A model generated the notes under the pieces. That model saw nothing but the letters and a program-made list of their open reading frames with translations, did not search any database and was not told where the DNA came from. The translations under genes and the position numbers were made by a program. This document shows, piece after piece, positions 42,422 through 54,079 of a DNA stretch of 64,000 bases; position 1 is the first letter of the stretch, and each line of letters opens with the position of its first letter. The stretch is from Basidiobolus meristosporus CBS 931.73 (taxonomy: Eukaryota; Basidiobolomycota; Basidiobolomycetes; Basidiobolales; Basidiobolaceae): NCBI GenBank assembly GCA_002104905.1, contig MCFE01000087.1, positions 113,290-177,289 of the forward strand, read 5' to 3'.

Positions 42422-43868
42422 TTAACGGAATCGATAGTTGAACACAGGGTAAGGCTTGTTCCGTAAAACGGCCTCAATCTCACTCAAGACCTGTTCGTTC
42501 AGCTTGGGCAAAACTCCCAAAGCTTTGACGTTGTCTTTGACTTGTTCAGGGTTCGAGGCTCCAAATATGGCACTGGAGACCTGGGAGTTTTTGATGGTCC
42601 ATGCCAATGCCAGTTGTGCAGTTGTACAATCTAGTTTCTTGGCGATAGGCTGTGGTGAATAGATCGGGGTTAGTTTGCTGGGGAAAACAACTCATCACCG
42701 CTCCCACACGGTACCTGAAGCTCTTTAACTTTCTCGATCTTTGCTTGCCCTTCGGGGGTCGCCAACGAGTCACGGATTCTATTCAATGCCATATTTTCAT
42801 CTCCCGACAAACGCGAGCCTTCGGGAATCCCGTTATTGTACTTGCCAGTCAGGATACCCACTGCAAGTGGTGACCAAATAGTTGCTCCTAGTAAAGGCTT
42901 TTGTTGAGTACTCCGATGGTGGATCTATTCGATAATCACGCGTTTACCCATCTTGAGCGTCTCGAAGATAGATTGGTACTCAGTTTCGATTCGTTCGCGG
43001 TGGAACATGTTGTATTGCGTTTGTTCAATCTGAAAAGCGTGATGAGCATCTCGTTGTGAATCCAACTTCAAAGATTCCTACCACTGGTCCGACTAATCCG
43101 AGACGTTGCGCTACCATGTGGGCTTCAGTTACTCTTTGGGCGCCCCATTCACTGGTTCCTAGATGAATTAAGAGTATCGGTATCAGGTGTTGATACAGCT
43201 TCGCCAAAATTCTTACCCCAATAAAGTGCTTTTCCCTGCTGGATTACATGGTTAAAGGCTCGGACGATTTCTTCCATCGGAGTGTCAGGATCGGGTCTAT
43301 GGGCCAGAACAAGGTCCACATACTCCAGCTGTAGTCTTTTCAAGCTAGCATTTAGGCCTTCTACAATGTGCTTTCGAGAAAGACCACGATCGTTGGGACC
43401 TTGGTAACGAAGAGTGTTTATGATGTGAGTGCCGACATCGACGTGACTCGAAGTTCACTTACCATCGCCGCCCCAGAAAATCTTCGTGCTGATCACAAAC
43501 TCTGAACGTCTCCAGCCCGCCAATTTGATGACTTGTCCGATGGCAAGTTCCGCTCTTCCACCACCGTACACCTCAGCAGTATCAAAATAGTTGATACCCA
43601 AGCTGAACGCGGTCGTCATGCACGAATAGCATACATCTAGTTGAATTAGTTAGAGAACTTATGCCCTACCTCCCAAACCGCGGGTCGAAAGTTCGCAGAT
43701 ATGGGAAAAGGTTACGGACCTTGTGATACTTGGCCACCATAAGTAAGCCTAGAAGGGAATCCGTCAGCTAAAAAAGCAACTTTCTAACCCCACAGGTATA
43801 ACGAACCAGCTTCCAAGTCCGAGCACGGATACTTTCAGGCCTGTGTTTCCTAGTTTACGATACTCCAT
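42422..43868 (-). CDS. Aldo/keto reductase, Kv channel beta-subunit-like
   Basis: An NADPH-dependent aldo/keto reductase of the AKR6 (voltage-gated potassium channel beta) type, soluble. Roughly nine short exons splice to a product of about 330 residues starting [21 protein letters not shown]. It includes [21 protein letters not shown] (catalytic Asp and Tyr), [22 protein letters not shown] (Kv-beta signature), [49 protein letters not shown], a [13 protein letters not shown] block and the NADPH-site [13 protein letters not shown]. One intron near 42950 must use the donor after KMG so that GATIWSPLA follows; reading through would hit a stop. Exon borders are approximate in places. Confidence 0.9.
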
Positions 43869-44359
43869 ACGAACGGAAGCGCTCTGCTTGTTGCTATAAA
43901 AGAAAGCGTTCACAACACACACACTAGTATATAACCATGAAATCTTTTCAGAGATCCTATTGGATTACTGATGTATGATGAACATCCTCTAATCGTGACT
44001 CTCAAATCAGCATGGCATTGTTTCCGTATTTTTCACGACCTTTGAAAATTGTTTATCCGTTTTGCCTGCAAATGGTAAGGGTCCGAGATGGATCCAAATA
44101 TACAGCTCGATATACAGCTCGATTTACAGCTCGATATACTACTCAATATACTACTTAATATACTGCTCAATGTACCACTAAATTGAATGCTTGAATACTT
44201 GTGACTTATCTCGAATTGCTGCTAAATGGGGTAAGCTAAAAGCTCTTTCCGCTCGTCTACATGTTACTTTCGGCCATTCTACCCAATATTTTTGCCATCA
44301 CTTTTTTCGTTTGATTCGTTTGTTTGATTCCTTCCTACCCATCGAGTGAATTTGCTTCC
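43869..44359. other. Divergent intergenic region, reductase/Tvp38-like gene
   Basis: Holds both promoters. It contains an 84-bp 12-mer tandem array at 44100-44183, otherwise AT-rich unique sequence. Confidence 0.5.
44100..44183. repeat. 12-bp minisatellite, seven units
   Basis: Seven contiguous 12-bp units. The first two are identical (ATACAGCTCGAT), the third differs by one base, and the last four drift to ATACTACTCAAT-like forms and GTACCACTAAAT. It lies about 180-260 bp upstream of the Tvp38-like ATG. Confidence 0.85.
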
Positions 44360-45364
44360 ATGAGCCTAAATAGAAACAAGTCCAGAGGAAGCCTCGATTC
44401 CTTTGAGTTAGGCTCAGATACGGCCGACATTCGCGCTGAACATGGTGCAAGGGCACCCAAAAATATCTGGAGAAGGTTGCTTCAAAAATGGAAGCTATCC
44501 CTTGGAATGTTGGCTGCCATTGCGCTTTTGATAACCTCACTGGCGCTGTTTGCCCATTACAAAGACAGTTTATTGCCCAAGCTAGAGCAGCTAAGCCAAT
44601 GGATCCGGGACCGCGGGTTCCTGTAAGTCAGTTCATTTCCTTCTCGTAGGTTGAAAAACTGACCCTTTTCTTAGTGGGGGCCTTGTGTTGACTTTGTTGA
44701 TCACCTGCACCGGATTTCCACCCATTTTTGGTCTCAGCACCTTGACTACATTTTCAGGCTTTGTGTACGGCTTCCCACTGGGCTTCGTGCCAGCCTTCTT
44801 GGGGGCGTTCATAGGGGGCACTTGCTGTTTCATTATGTGTCGCAGGTACGGGCGCAGATACGTTCGAAAAGTGCTCACCGCTCATCACGTCATGGCGAGA
44901 ATAACCCAGGCCATCGAGAAAAAGGGCTTCAAGGTAAGCGAAGCACCGAGCGAAACTCAATACCAACACGTCGGTAACCATTCTCCATTCAGCTGTTTTT
45001 ACTCATACGGTTTGCACCCTACCCGTATAATGTTTTGAACGTGACCCTCGCTGGAACCACCATCCCAACCACCCAATTTCTGTTGGTTACTGGCATCTCG
45101 CTAATCAAGCTCCTGCCACAAATCTACATCGGCTCACAGCTCGTCAGCTTTGCCGACTCCATTACTGAACATCCATCTGCTTTGAAGATCCTTGGTGTGA
45201 TAGCAGCGATCACTCTGGGAGTGGGCTTGCTAGTTTATGTATACTGGCTATCCAAGAAGCTAGTGGATGAGGTTGTGGACGACGAAGAGGAGCAGGATGG
45301 GCTTGTTCATGGTGATCGCGATTCTATATGGGCGTTGGAGAGCCGATCAAGCGATGAGATCTAG
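44360..45364 (+). CDS. Tvp38/TMEM64-family (VTT domain) membrane protein
   Basis: A multi-pass membrane protein of the Golgi/ER VTT (DedA-like) superfamily; relatives include yeast Tvp38 and animal lipid scramblases TMEM41B and VMP1. Exons 44360-44622, 44675-44933 and 44993-45364 give 297 residues. A soluble N-terminus with Lys/Arg is followed by TM1 (LGMLAAIALLITSLALFAHY). The VTT core contains CTGFPPIFGLSTLTTFSGFVYGFPLGFVPAFLGAFIGG, cut by several helices, then RFAPYPYNVLNVTLAGT and helices to about 265. The C-terminus is acidic (DEVVDDEEEQDG). RFAPYPYN and FVYG are family hallmarks. Confidence 0.88.
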
Positions 45365-45479
45365 GCCAGAGTAATGATCAAGCGATGGGCTCCTCCATTG
45401 TCATAATAATCTTTATTAATGTATTATAAGAATGATGTCTTGGCCGTGGAGCAATAAACTCCGGATTTCAGCAGAAGTA

Positions 45480-48400
45480 TCAATGCTCTTTTCGCGACCA
45501 TCCAAATACACTCTCGCGATCCTTCACCAATTCCTCGGTTGGCCTACAGTAGCTAGTTAGATGGGGGGAGGCAGGGACATGGGAAGAAGCAGACCATGTA
45601 CCAATAGTGATAGTTCGTTTTTAACGTCAGAATCTCCGGGTGTCCCTCGAGGTTGACAAGCCTTATTCGTACGTATGTATTGTCAGGCGAGTTCTTGAGT
45701 ACTTCGAGCAGGACGTCTAGATTGGGTGTTTCCAGGCCATTCACATGTGTAATGAACTTGGTGGGTGCCTTAAAGAAATGAGCACCTGTCGCAGGCAGTT
45801 CCAACCATCAACGAAAGCTTACCAGTCCGTAATTGTTGGCTGGCGAGCCGAAATTACAGGAAGATACATAAACTCGGGAAGGGATGGTCTCCGCTTGACG
45901 TAGCACTGCCTTATATGGCTCTGAGACAGACAACACTAAGTGAATGGCATCATCGACAGTGGCGTAATCACGGAAGCTTTACCTTGAAGCACTGCTCCAC
46001 ACCATCTCACCACTCTAGTGGTACCCTCTCCTGAGCAAGGGGCGGTTGGGACGGTCATGGTCAACTCCTTCGAATCCCTCAAAATAGTCTGCTGGAAAGG
46101 TTAGCATGGTTTAGGCTAGTGACCAGAGCAGTGTTTACCATCTCGATATCAGTCCGATAGTATTGAACGTCCATGTCGATTAGCTGCGTACAAGGCTGTC
46201 CGTTCACCGCCAATATGATATCCAGCTCTTTTAAGACTCCCTGGCACGGGCTGCCCGCTTCAACTCTGTAGATCTGGAACACATCCAGACAAGCAGGGTT
46301 GGTTTCCTTGAAGAGCTTGATCCAGAAATAAGAGAAACCAATATCCCTAGCCTCATCAAACGACAACGTAGTCAACTCTATGGTAAGCGCCCTGAGGGTG
46401 GGATGCTTCCCATCTCTCAAATCATCCAGGATGGGGAGTATGATATCGATGGGAAGCCCGAGCTGGATCTCCTTTTCGCTTCCGTTGTCATCGGCTGATC
46501 CCAGGTAGTTCAGGAATAAGCCTTGAACGTGTCCCTGAGCATCCACAATGACTCCGTTGTCACAGGTGTACGGCACCGACGACCCAAGAGTAATTGCATC
46601 AAAGTTCACGCTTCTGCAGAGTGGCGTTATGTGATTCGAGCTTCGTAGGTAAATGCCATTCAAAACTGCTTACTTGAACCGAGGAGGATGATTCTCGCTA
46701 AATCCATAGTTCTTCACGTACGATACAGCCGTCTTGACGAGCACCGGGAGATCGGAATGGTTGAATCCGAAGAAATAGCAATCTTGCCCTAGGAAGCTAA
46801 CGGTCACTGGCTGATGGGTCGAAGCGGCATGCGCGCAAGTACTCACCGTCCTCCACCGGAACCTCGCTGATCTTAACATCCCTCACAATATCTTTATCCA
46901 CCAAGTTGGTGTCGTACGAGAGGAACACAAGATTGTGCTCGGGATGGAAATACACGATGTTTCCAGGGATTTTGATTGAATCGGCAATAATAATGGTCAA
47001 GTCACCCAGAGACACCGGAACTAGAGAGCGGCTGACAACAACAATCCCCTTCGTTGCGTCTACAATCACGCCATAGCCCTCTGTCTGAAATCCGTGTGTC
47101 AGGGATCATTGACACCAAGAAAGACAGAAAGAAGCGCTTACATTGACGAGTCGGAACCCATCCAACGTCAGCGGCATATAATACTTAATTTTGACAAATG
47201 AACGGATAAAATCCATATTGGATCGGCAAGTATCTTTTGCCAACATGTCTGCGGTTACACGACGGCGGAGCTCGGGTACTGGCGGCGGGCCCAGGTCGGT
47301 GAATAGCCAGTAACCCGATGAGTCTAGAAATGTTAGGCGTCAGACCATGCAAATACATAGAGGGCCAGGCTAGCTAACCATCTTTGACGGCGATCTTGAA
47401 TGGCGACCAGTGACGCTCCATTCGGACAATCTTCAGCCTCACGTCTCTCCGATTTGCGGCGTAGTGGTACTTGACTGGAAAATGCTCCCCATCCGAGATT
47501 CGCTTCATGATCTCAACGAATGCATCCAGGTTAGGAGTTGGTTCGTTGTTGGCCGAGGTGATGACTACCCCGCCTCCAAACCACATGCCGTAGCCTCCAG
47601 CAACATACACCCCGCCTACTGGTATCTTGTAGCTCATGGCAATCTGATAAGAGAGCTCGTTGAAGACACCACCGCCTATCATGACGTATCGATCGGGAGT
47701 ACTTCCATCAAAGAATCAGTACGTGAACAAAGCCTAAAAGCCACGAAACTTACAGCGAATGGAGGTCCTGGACAACGATGTCGAAATGCATGATTCTGTC
47801 CCCGCGCTCGATCGTCAATTGAACCTTCTCACCCACCGAGGTATCCAACACCTCTTCCAGGTGAGTAAAATCGATCGTGTAGTTTCCATTGAGCTTCACC
47901 AATATATCCCCCTCCTCCAAGGATCCAAATGCTGGCCCATTTGGAATGACGGAAGCAACAACAAGCATCCCCCTGCTCTCGGGGAAGGTGATTCGGATGG
48001 CTTTCTCCGTCTCTGGGAGCAGCCCCAGCCTACGCGTCTCATTGAACGGTTCGTACCTGGTCATGAAGCATGTCAGCTCCTCGGTCAGCAATGCAAGCGG
48101 GGCGAGACTCACATAAATCTCACTTGGATTGTGCCTCTAGTGATGGGCTCCCCGTTTTGGATGCACTTTAAGGCTCGAATTACGTGGTCCAAAGGGAGAT
48201 AGTAATTACTGGCCGCTTCATCGCTTCCGGCTGCGCCGATGGACATCAGTTAGGCGAGATCACATAGACGAGGTCACATCACTCCATACCAGATTGAAGT
48301 GCTACTGCTCTCCCATCAATGTCGATTACTGGGCTGCCGGAGCTACCACCGCTAGCACTTGAGGCAGCCTGATAATAGAACGTGCTGTTTCGAAAGGTCA

Positions 48401-49321
48401 GTGGTGGTAACGATATTAGAGCAATGGGCGCCCTACTTGAAGTCGCTGTAGTTGCCAGGCCCATAGATGCTGGTATTCCGGTGCAATTGGGAAATACATC
48501 CCGCAAGGATAGACAGCTGATCCCCGTTGTCGTTGCCTATCACACGGATCTCCAAACCCACCTCGGCCGCGGACGGCTCCAACGGGATTTCGGTGATGGG
48601 CATATACTTGATCTTGGATGGATCGAAACGAAGAAAGCTACACTAACCAATGTATCAAACAACCTTGCGTCCTCGGATACACAGGCTACTTACCCAAAGT
48701 CATGGACAGGATCGCTAGCATAGATGGCTGTGAGTTCAGGCTGTAAGACGAGAGGGTGAATGCAAATGCTCGAACCGATAAACCGGAAACACATCAACTT
48801 CCTCCAAGTCATGAAATATGGCTTCACCAACGAAAGGCCCAGGGGAGACTACATGTCTAACCAGTGGCTAAGTGGCCAGACCACTGTTTGGATAACTTAA
48901 GAAGCCCGTAAAATACCTATTGGTTAATATCAGCCCCCGCTTCGCGTCTACTATGAATCCCGTTGCTTGCGAGTTAAGCGGCTCTGAAGAAAGGGGTTTG
49001 CTTTTGATTTAGACGAAAGAGATCCCTTTACTTCAACCAGCTCATACCTTCGGTATCGAAAAACTCGATCAAACTGAACTTGATTGACACCACGGATTTT
49101 ATTCTTTTCTCGATTGTTTTTTGCCACTTGGGTTGTTGGGAGTTGGGGAAATGGGCCAGGGCAAAGGCGAAAAAATCGTTGGAGAGCTTGGCACTGCTAT
49201 CCTCGACTTTCTTGGTCGAGGTTGGTAGAGTTTGGCTACGCGGTATACCTGCGAATCTTCGAGCTGGAAGGCTGATATCCAGCATTCTTCGCTTATCTTC
49301 TGAAGGTTTATTTTGAATCAT
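45480..49321 (-). CDS. NMA111: Nma111-type PDZ serine protease (HtrA/DegP family)
   Basis: A nuclear HtrA-family protease; the yeast protein Nma111 is linked to apoptosis-like death and lipid homeostasis. About a dozen short introns interrupt a product of roughly 950 residues, near the family norm of about 1000. The first protease domain has its triad: His in [11 protein letters not shown] (intron just before the His), Asp in YRDPVHDFGFLRFD and Ser in [15 protein letters not shown] units follow (for example [19 protein letters not shown]). A second, degenerate protease-like domain and another PDZ (VEAGSPCQG) come next. The last exon reads [15 protein letters not shown] after a donor at HYW, as in other Nma111 C-termini. 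Start at 49321 is the first ATG of the N-terminal frame; further upstream exons are possible. Confidence 0.88.
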
Positions 49322-49956
49322 GTTTGATACAAGAGAGCATGCTTCGATGAGGGGTGAGGCAGGTATTTGTGTTGTCAGCACCTGACTGAAGGCTAGGAGT
49401 GAAAGGGAACCAACGGGTGAGGTTTGGTTTGATTGACCTGGCAGAAGCGTTTCAGCAACTGAAATCCGCGCTAATTATGGTTAGAAAGCCATTGTACATA
49501 CTATCGGTATTCAACGAAAGCAGCAGGTTTCATTTTGACCCATGAATCCGCCTATATAACGCTCACGAAATCCCATGGTTGCACTGAGGTTTTAGAAGGG
49601 AAAAGAAGGCCAAGATACCGACGATAAACAAGGCGTAGCTCAAATTGAGCAGTTAGGCGGCAGACATACGGTGTGATTGGAGTAATACCCAGCAGAGATA
49701 TTGGAGAATACCGGATACTGGGCAAATCGGGATATTTGCTAGCTGAAAAGGAAACCATTTTCAATGGGAATCAAGTAGAAAATTGCTAACTTCGTCCTCA
49801 TTTGAACATTTTTGTGAGAAGTGAGCGTATTAGGAATCAATGTTACACTTTAATATACAAGATCTTCGGATTAAGCTATGGGTGAGGTCAGGGCTGATTG
49901 CTTTTTCTTTAAATATTGGCAGCGCTCCGGAGTCTGCTTACATAGCTCTACGAAAA
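49322..49956. other. Divergent intergenic region, NMA111/Cys-rich protein
   Basis: Shared upstream DNA. A 5' exon of NMA111 could lie here, but none has motif support. Nothing else recognised. Confidence 0.4.
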
Positions 49957-50796
49957 ATGCACAAATTCTGGGACTGGTCACTGCTTGTTTTGCTCTCCAT
50001 TTTACTCATCACCCTCGAGGCCCAAGGGCTGCCCAACCTCAACGAGACATGCGTTTATCGAGCCAACCCAGTCAAGAGCCCCTGCAACGACGAGAGGTAT
50101 ACGTGTGACGGGACCACCAAAACCTGCGTGCTGAAGCAATGCAAGTATGATGCGGCCGACAACAAGCCCTACGACCTACCCTTATGCCCAGACAATTTCT
50201 ACTGCCCCTACGACCAAACCAAATGCCTGATGCAGATTGCCCTGGGAGGGAGCTGTTCTGTGTCAAGAGGCGATGTGTGCCAGGGCGCACCCGACGTTAT
50301 GTGCTTCCAAGGCACCTGCTCCACAAGATCAGTAGCACTGGGTGAATCTTGCGAGATTGACCACGTGTCGAATTACGAATATGACAACTGCCTGGGCAAC
50401 GCTTTTTGTTCTCCCACGACCATGGTGTGTGTCGCGCTGTTATCCTCAGGCTCATCCTGCTCGCATAGCCACCAATGCCAGTCAACCGACTGTTTTGAGG
50501 GGGTCTGTCGAGCAAGTAGCGACTCGGAGCTTTACCACTCGCTTGCGACCTGGGTGTATATCGTGATTGGTGTAGGCTGCTTTGTAGCTATACTGCTCTG
50601 TGCTTCATTTATATATTTCCGTCGCAGACGCCGCATGAGAAACTACAAGCAGATGCTGAGCTCATCCATCGCCAATCTAAATAAGAGCAATTCCGATCAA
50701 AGCCCAAATTCAAGCTTCCTGTCACCTCAGCCCTCGCTAAATTCAAGCTTCCGGTCACCCCAACCCTCATTAAATCCCTCCCCGCAAAGAGCGTAA
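49957..50796 (+). CDS. Cys-rich type I membrane protein, Dickkopf-like ectodomain
   Basis: Unassigned protein of 279 residues, intronless. It has a signal peptide (about 1-25, LLVLLSILLITLEAQG). An ectodomain of about 165 residues follows with 20 cysteines in spaced pairs (SPCNDERYTCDGTTKTC, LPLCPDNFYCPYDQTKC, GGSCSVSRGDVCQ, MCFQGTCS, SSCSHSHQCQSTDCFEGVC). A membrane helix (VYIVIGVGCFVAILLCASFIYF, cut here) comes next, then a stop-transfer RRRRR and a Ser/Pro/Asn tail with two copies of an 11-residue repeat. The Cys spacing recalls Dickkopf-type or EGF-like cysteine-rich folds often found in early-diverging fungi. Ligand or function cannot be given. The ATG at 49957 is preferred because it begins the signal peptide directly. 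Confidence 0.78.
   Translation: MHKFWDWSLLVLLSILLITLEAQGLPNLNETCVYRANPVKSPCNDERYTCDGTTKTCVLKQCKYDAADNKPYDLPLCPDNFYCPYDQTKCLMQIALGGSCSVSRGDVCQGAPDVMCFQGTCSTRSVALGESCEIDHVSNYEYDNCLGNAFCSPTTMVCVALLSSGSSCSHSHQCQSTDCFEGVCRASSDSELYHSLATWVYIVIGVGCFVAILLCASFIYFRRRRRMRNYKQMLSSSIANLNKSNSDQSPNSSFLSPQPSLNSSFRSPQPSLNPSPQRA
50707..50772 (+). repeat. 33-bp tandem duplication in coding sequence
   Basis: Two near-identical 33-bp units encode SSFLSPQPSLN and SSFRSPQPSLN in the cytoplasmic tail of the Cys-rich membrane protein, with only a few base differences, so the duplication is recent. Confidence 0.85.
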
Positions 50797-51210
50797 AACA
50801 TGTAACTAAATCCTAATATAGCCACCCGATCGTTAATAGAAACATCCACAAAATGTATTAAACTGCAACTTTTGATGATACATCCACGAAACGCTTTAAA
50901 CGGCGACTTACGATGCTTGCTTAAATCTGGCATTAGACCAACTCGATTTGATCGGTCTTCGGATCGTGAGAACTGAATTTAATATAGGCCTTTTCAAATG
51001 TCGCACATTTAGAGGCGATTAGGGAATCTTTCGGATGGTTTTTAAGTAACGTGATCGTTTGAGGGCTTTCCGACTTTCCCACGATTCATATTGCTCCATG
51101 GTGGGGATTAGGCTCAATAGCGATATGCCTTGGGGCATAAAAACCTCCCTGTAATATATATCTAAACCTCCCTATCCTGACAGGAATCTCTGTTTCGTCA
51201 AAGCTTTACC
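50797..51210. other. Intergenic between Cys-rich protein and HADH genes
   Basis: About 410 bp of 3' flank and promoter. An imperfect pair AACATCCACAAAATG / ATACATCCACGAAACG sits near 50842 and 50878. No gene is seen. Confidence 0.45.
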
Positions 51211-52449
51211 ATGTCTACCACTCGCTCATTTTTTGCACTCCGCAACACCGTATCAAAGGTATATTTTGAGTTGAGCTTTCTCCCCAATACCAAACCAACC
51301 ACCTCTATCTAGGCACGTCTCCATACGACTCGTTCCTTATGCGAGAATGCTAAGCCCTCTGCAAAGGACGTAAGTGGGCCGACTGTTGTCCACTTTCTTA
51401 ACATACACGTCTAATTCCCCGAAGCTTGGTATCTCACGAGTAGGAGTCTTGGGCGCTGGCCAAATGGGTGCTGGAATCGGTTTGGTTGCTGCCCGTATGG
51501 CCAAGGTGCCAGTGACTTTCGTTGACGCGAACCCCGTCCAGCTTGAAAAATCCAGCAAATTTTTGCGTGAGTGTTCCCTCTTGGGTGTACCACGTATATC
51601 CAGATACACATACCAATTCGTTTCATTTAGAGGCTCTGTTGGATAAAGACATCTCCAAAGGCAGACTTACTGGCGAGGAAAAGGAAGAAATCATGGGCCG
51701 TATGACCTGGTCCGAAAAAGTCGAAGAGTTCAACTCCGCCAACTTTGTTATCGAGGTGAGGGTCAATATTCCGAACGTAACATCAAGAATCATTCAATAA
51801 CCTTGCAACAGGCAGTTTCGGAGAATGTAGACCTTAAGCGCAAGCTGTTCGGGATCCTTTCTGAAGTTACCACACCAGAAACCATCCTTGCGACCAACAC
51901 ATCCAGTATCAGCATCACCAACATTGCCGCTGCTTCGAGTCGCCCCGAAAAGGTTTGAGTATTAATCTCGCCACCTGGTAGGAATGCTGGCTAACTATGC
52001 TCTAGGTTATTGGAATGCATTTTATGAATCCAGTGCCCGTCATGAAGCTTGTCGAGATTATTCCAGGTCTCGCCACTGATGAAAACACCCTCAAAACCAC
52101 CTTGGGGCTGTCACAAGCCATGGGCAAGGTCACAACTACCAGTCAAGATGTTCCTGGATTCATCGCCAACAGACTATTGATGCCCTACATTAATGAGGCT
52201 GTCATCGCACTGGAACAAGGAATCGCCACCAAAGAAGATATCGATACCACCATGAAGCTCGGCACCAACAACCCCATGGGCCCACTTACTCTCGCCGACT
52301 TTATCGGGCTCGACACCTGCTTGGCCATCATGCGCGTTCTTCACACCGAACTTGGAGACACCAAGTACAGACCCGCTGTGCTTCTGAAGAAGTACGTGGA
52401 CGCTGGTTGGTTGGGTAAAAAGTCCGGTCGTGGCTTCTATCAATACTAA
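51211..52449 (+). CDS. 3-hydroxyacyl-CoA dehydrogenase, mitochondrial (HADH type)
   Basis: An NAD-dependent oxidation of L-3-hydroxyacyl-CoA, third step of beta-oxidation (or 3-hydroxybutyryl-CoA dehydrogenase). Six exons: 51211-51258, 51313-51369, 51425-51566, 51631-51755, 51812-51952 and 52006-52449, 318 residues, near human HADH (314). An Arg/Ser/Thr-rich presequence ([18 protein letters not shown]) leads to the Rossmann motif [31 protein letters not shown] and the catalytic [17 protein letters not shown] (His) follow, then [18 protein letters not shown] and [19 protein letters not shown] mitochondrial beta-oxidation enzyme of this kind is absent from S. cerevisiae but found in many other fungi. 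Confidence 0.95.
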
Positions 52450-52812
52450 GCATTGGTCATCCTCATCCTTATCCCCTCACTCATCTATGCAATAAACGTG
52501 ACCATGTAGCCATGGTTGATCAGTACCTCCTTGCACATACGACATGTTGAGATGAAACCAAGTGAATGCATAGCTCCAACAGATGGTGTACAGCAAGCGA
52601 ATATATTTTCCATTCGATTTAAACAAAGGGTGTAGATGCTGGTTGGGTGGACGGGGCCGGGGACGGGGAAATAGTTATTTACACAAACGTACAACTCGTC
52701 AGAATACTAAAAACAATGGAAAACAGTTAAGGTGGACGTTAGGGAGATGGAATTAAACTCAGCAGATAAAGTAGTGCAAAAGCCAGTCAGCCGGGGACAG
52801 ATTAATATGGAT
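52450..52812. other. Convergent intergenic region
   Basis: About 360 bp of 3' flanks of HADH (+) and the RING protein (-). Nothing recognised. Confidence 0.5.
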
Positions 52813-54079
52813 CTAAGGGTTCCCCTCCCGAATTGGGAGCAACGGTGTATCTTCACTAGGACAAGTGTCTTGCTTACATATTGGGCACTGGATTCAATGG
52901 GCAAATGTTAGGGATAGCGCTAAAGATGATGATAGGCAATCACCGGCGTGCATTGGTACTTACAAATTTCTTACGAGTGGTGAGCCAAGGATCTAGGTTC
53001 ATTGGTAAATGCTATGGTTAGTTGTTGTCTTTGGGTAAAGCCTCTGGTGGATGCCAATTACCAATGCATTCAACATGGAACTCATGTTTGCACGGGAGGA
53101 TACGCAATTCATCCTCGTCTATATAGTCTTCCAGACAAATGGCGCATTCTTGTGGTTCGTTGCCCTTTCTTTTCTCCTTGTAGAATTTCTTTTTGGGGAG
53201 ATTCGATATAACACTTACAGGTGCTAGGTCACGCTTCTCGCGCTGTCTTTGGCGAAATCTCCATAGGCCGTAAATGAATGCCATCATGATAGTAGGGGAT
53301 AGCAGTGTAACGATTATAACGTCCAGCAAGGGCCTAACCGGAGAAAAAGTTAATCGCGCGCTACAGAAAAGTAAGAGCTGCTAGACTGTTACCAATCCAA
53401 CATGTCATCCTTAGTTAGTCGGATTAGCATGGGTTCATCTAGGAACAGAGAGAGGTATCGGATTTGCTTGTATTGAGACTGCTGAGTAAACACAGATGGG
53501 ATCTTCACATCGGTTGTATCTCCTATCCAATCCATATGTTGTCTTGAGTAAGAGAGCCAAGGTATCCTAACAAGTTTTTCAAGCTTACCTGAGGCATACA
53601 TCGTTACCAAGCTATCAAACTCAGCATCTCCTACAATTACTGCGATAGCTCCTGACTTTTGCATATTACGAACTTTTTCGATGAAAGAGCATTTTCCCCT
53701 TTCGACTAGAGCTATCCAGTCTGTAACGGTTGGTGGAGACACAACTGTGCAAGCATGCTTCAGTTCAGGTGCAAGCATCTCCAACGGAATTAGGGTTCCA
53801 TTGATGCCTTTTTCAGTAAGACGTGGGCCAAAGGCAGCAATGCGGTCCTAGAGAAAAGAATGTTAGCAGAAGGAAATCCAACACAACCAAAGGATGTGGA
53901 CATACTTGGTACGTATCGTTTGTAGACTAATTTTAAAATAAAACAAAGGTGTGAGTGAAGATTAGGGTGCAAAGAGAGCAATGTGCAATTACCAAAACAA
54001 TTATGGTTGCATGAACACACGAAGTAAGACCAATGGCGATCCCCAACAACAAAGTACTATATAGCTTCCACAATCTCAT
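52813..54079 (-). CDS. PA-TM-RING E3 ubiquitin ligase (RNF13/RNF167-like)
   Basis: A membrane-bound ubiquitin ligase of endosomes or vacuole. Several exons on the minus strand. A signal peptide is encoded in exon 1 (STLLLGIAIGLTSCVHAT). A protease-associated luminal domain contains LVERGKCSFIEKVRNMQKSGAIAVIVGD and DVKIPSVFTQQ. A membrane helix begins LLDVIIVTLLSPTIMMAFIYG. A C3H2C3 RING-H2 follows: CAICLEDYIDEDELRILPC, KHEFHVECIDPW and FCPICKQD. The tail ends LPIREGNP at the TAG 52813-52815. The PA-domain intron at 53523-53588 is 66 nt, in frame and stop-free. The ATG at 54079 begins the signal peptide. Confidence 0.9.

Noticed and set aside
49552-49764. 70-codon minus-strand frame upstream of NMA111
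   Set aside because: Could be a leader exon but has no splice-supported link or conserved residues, so not called.
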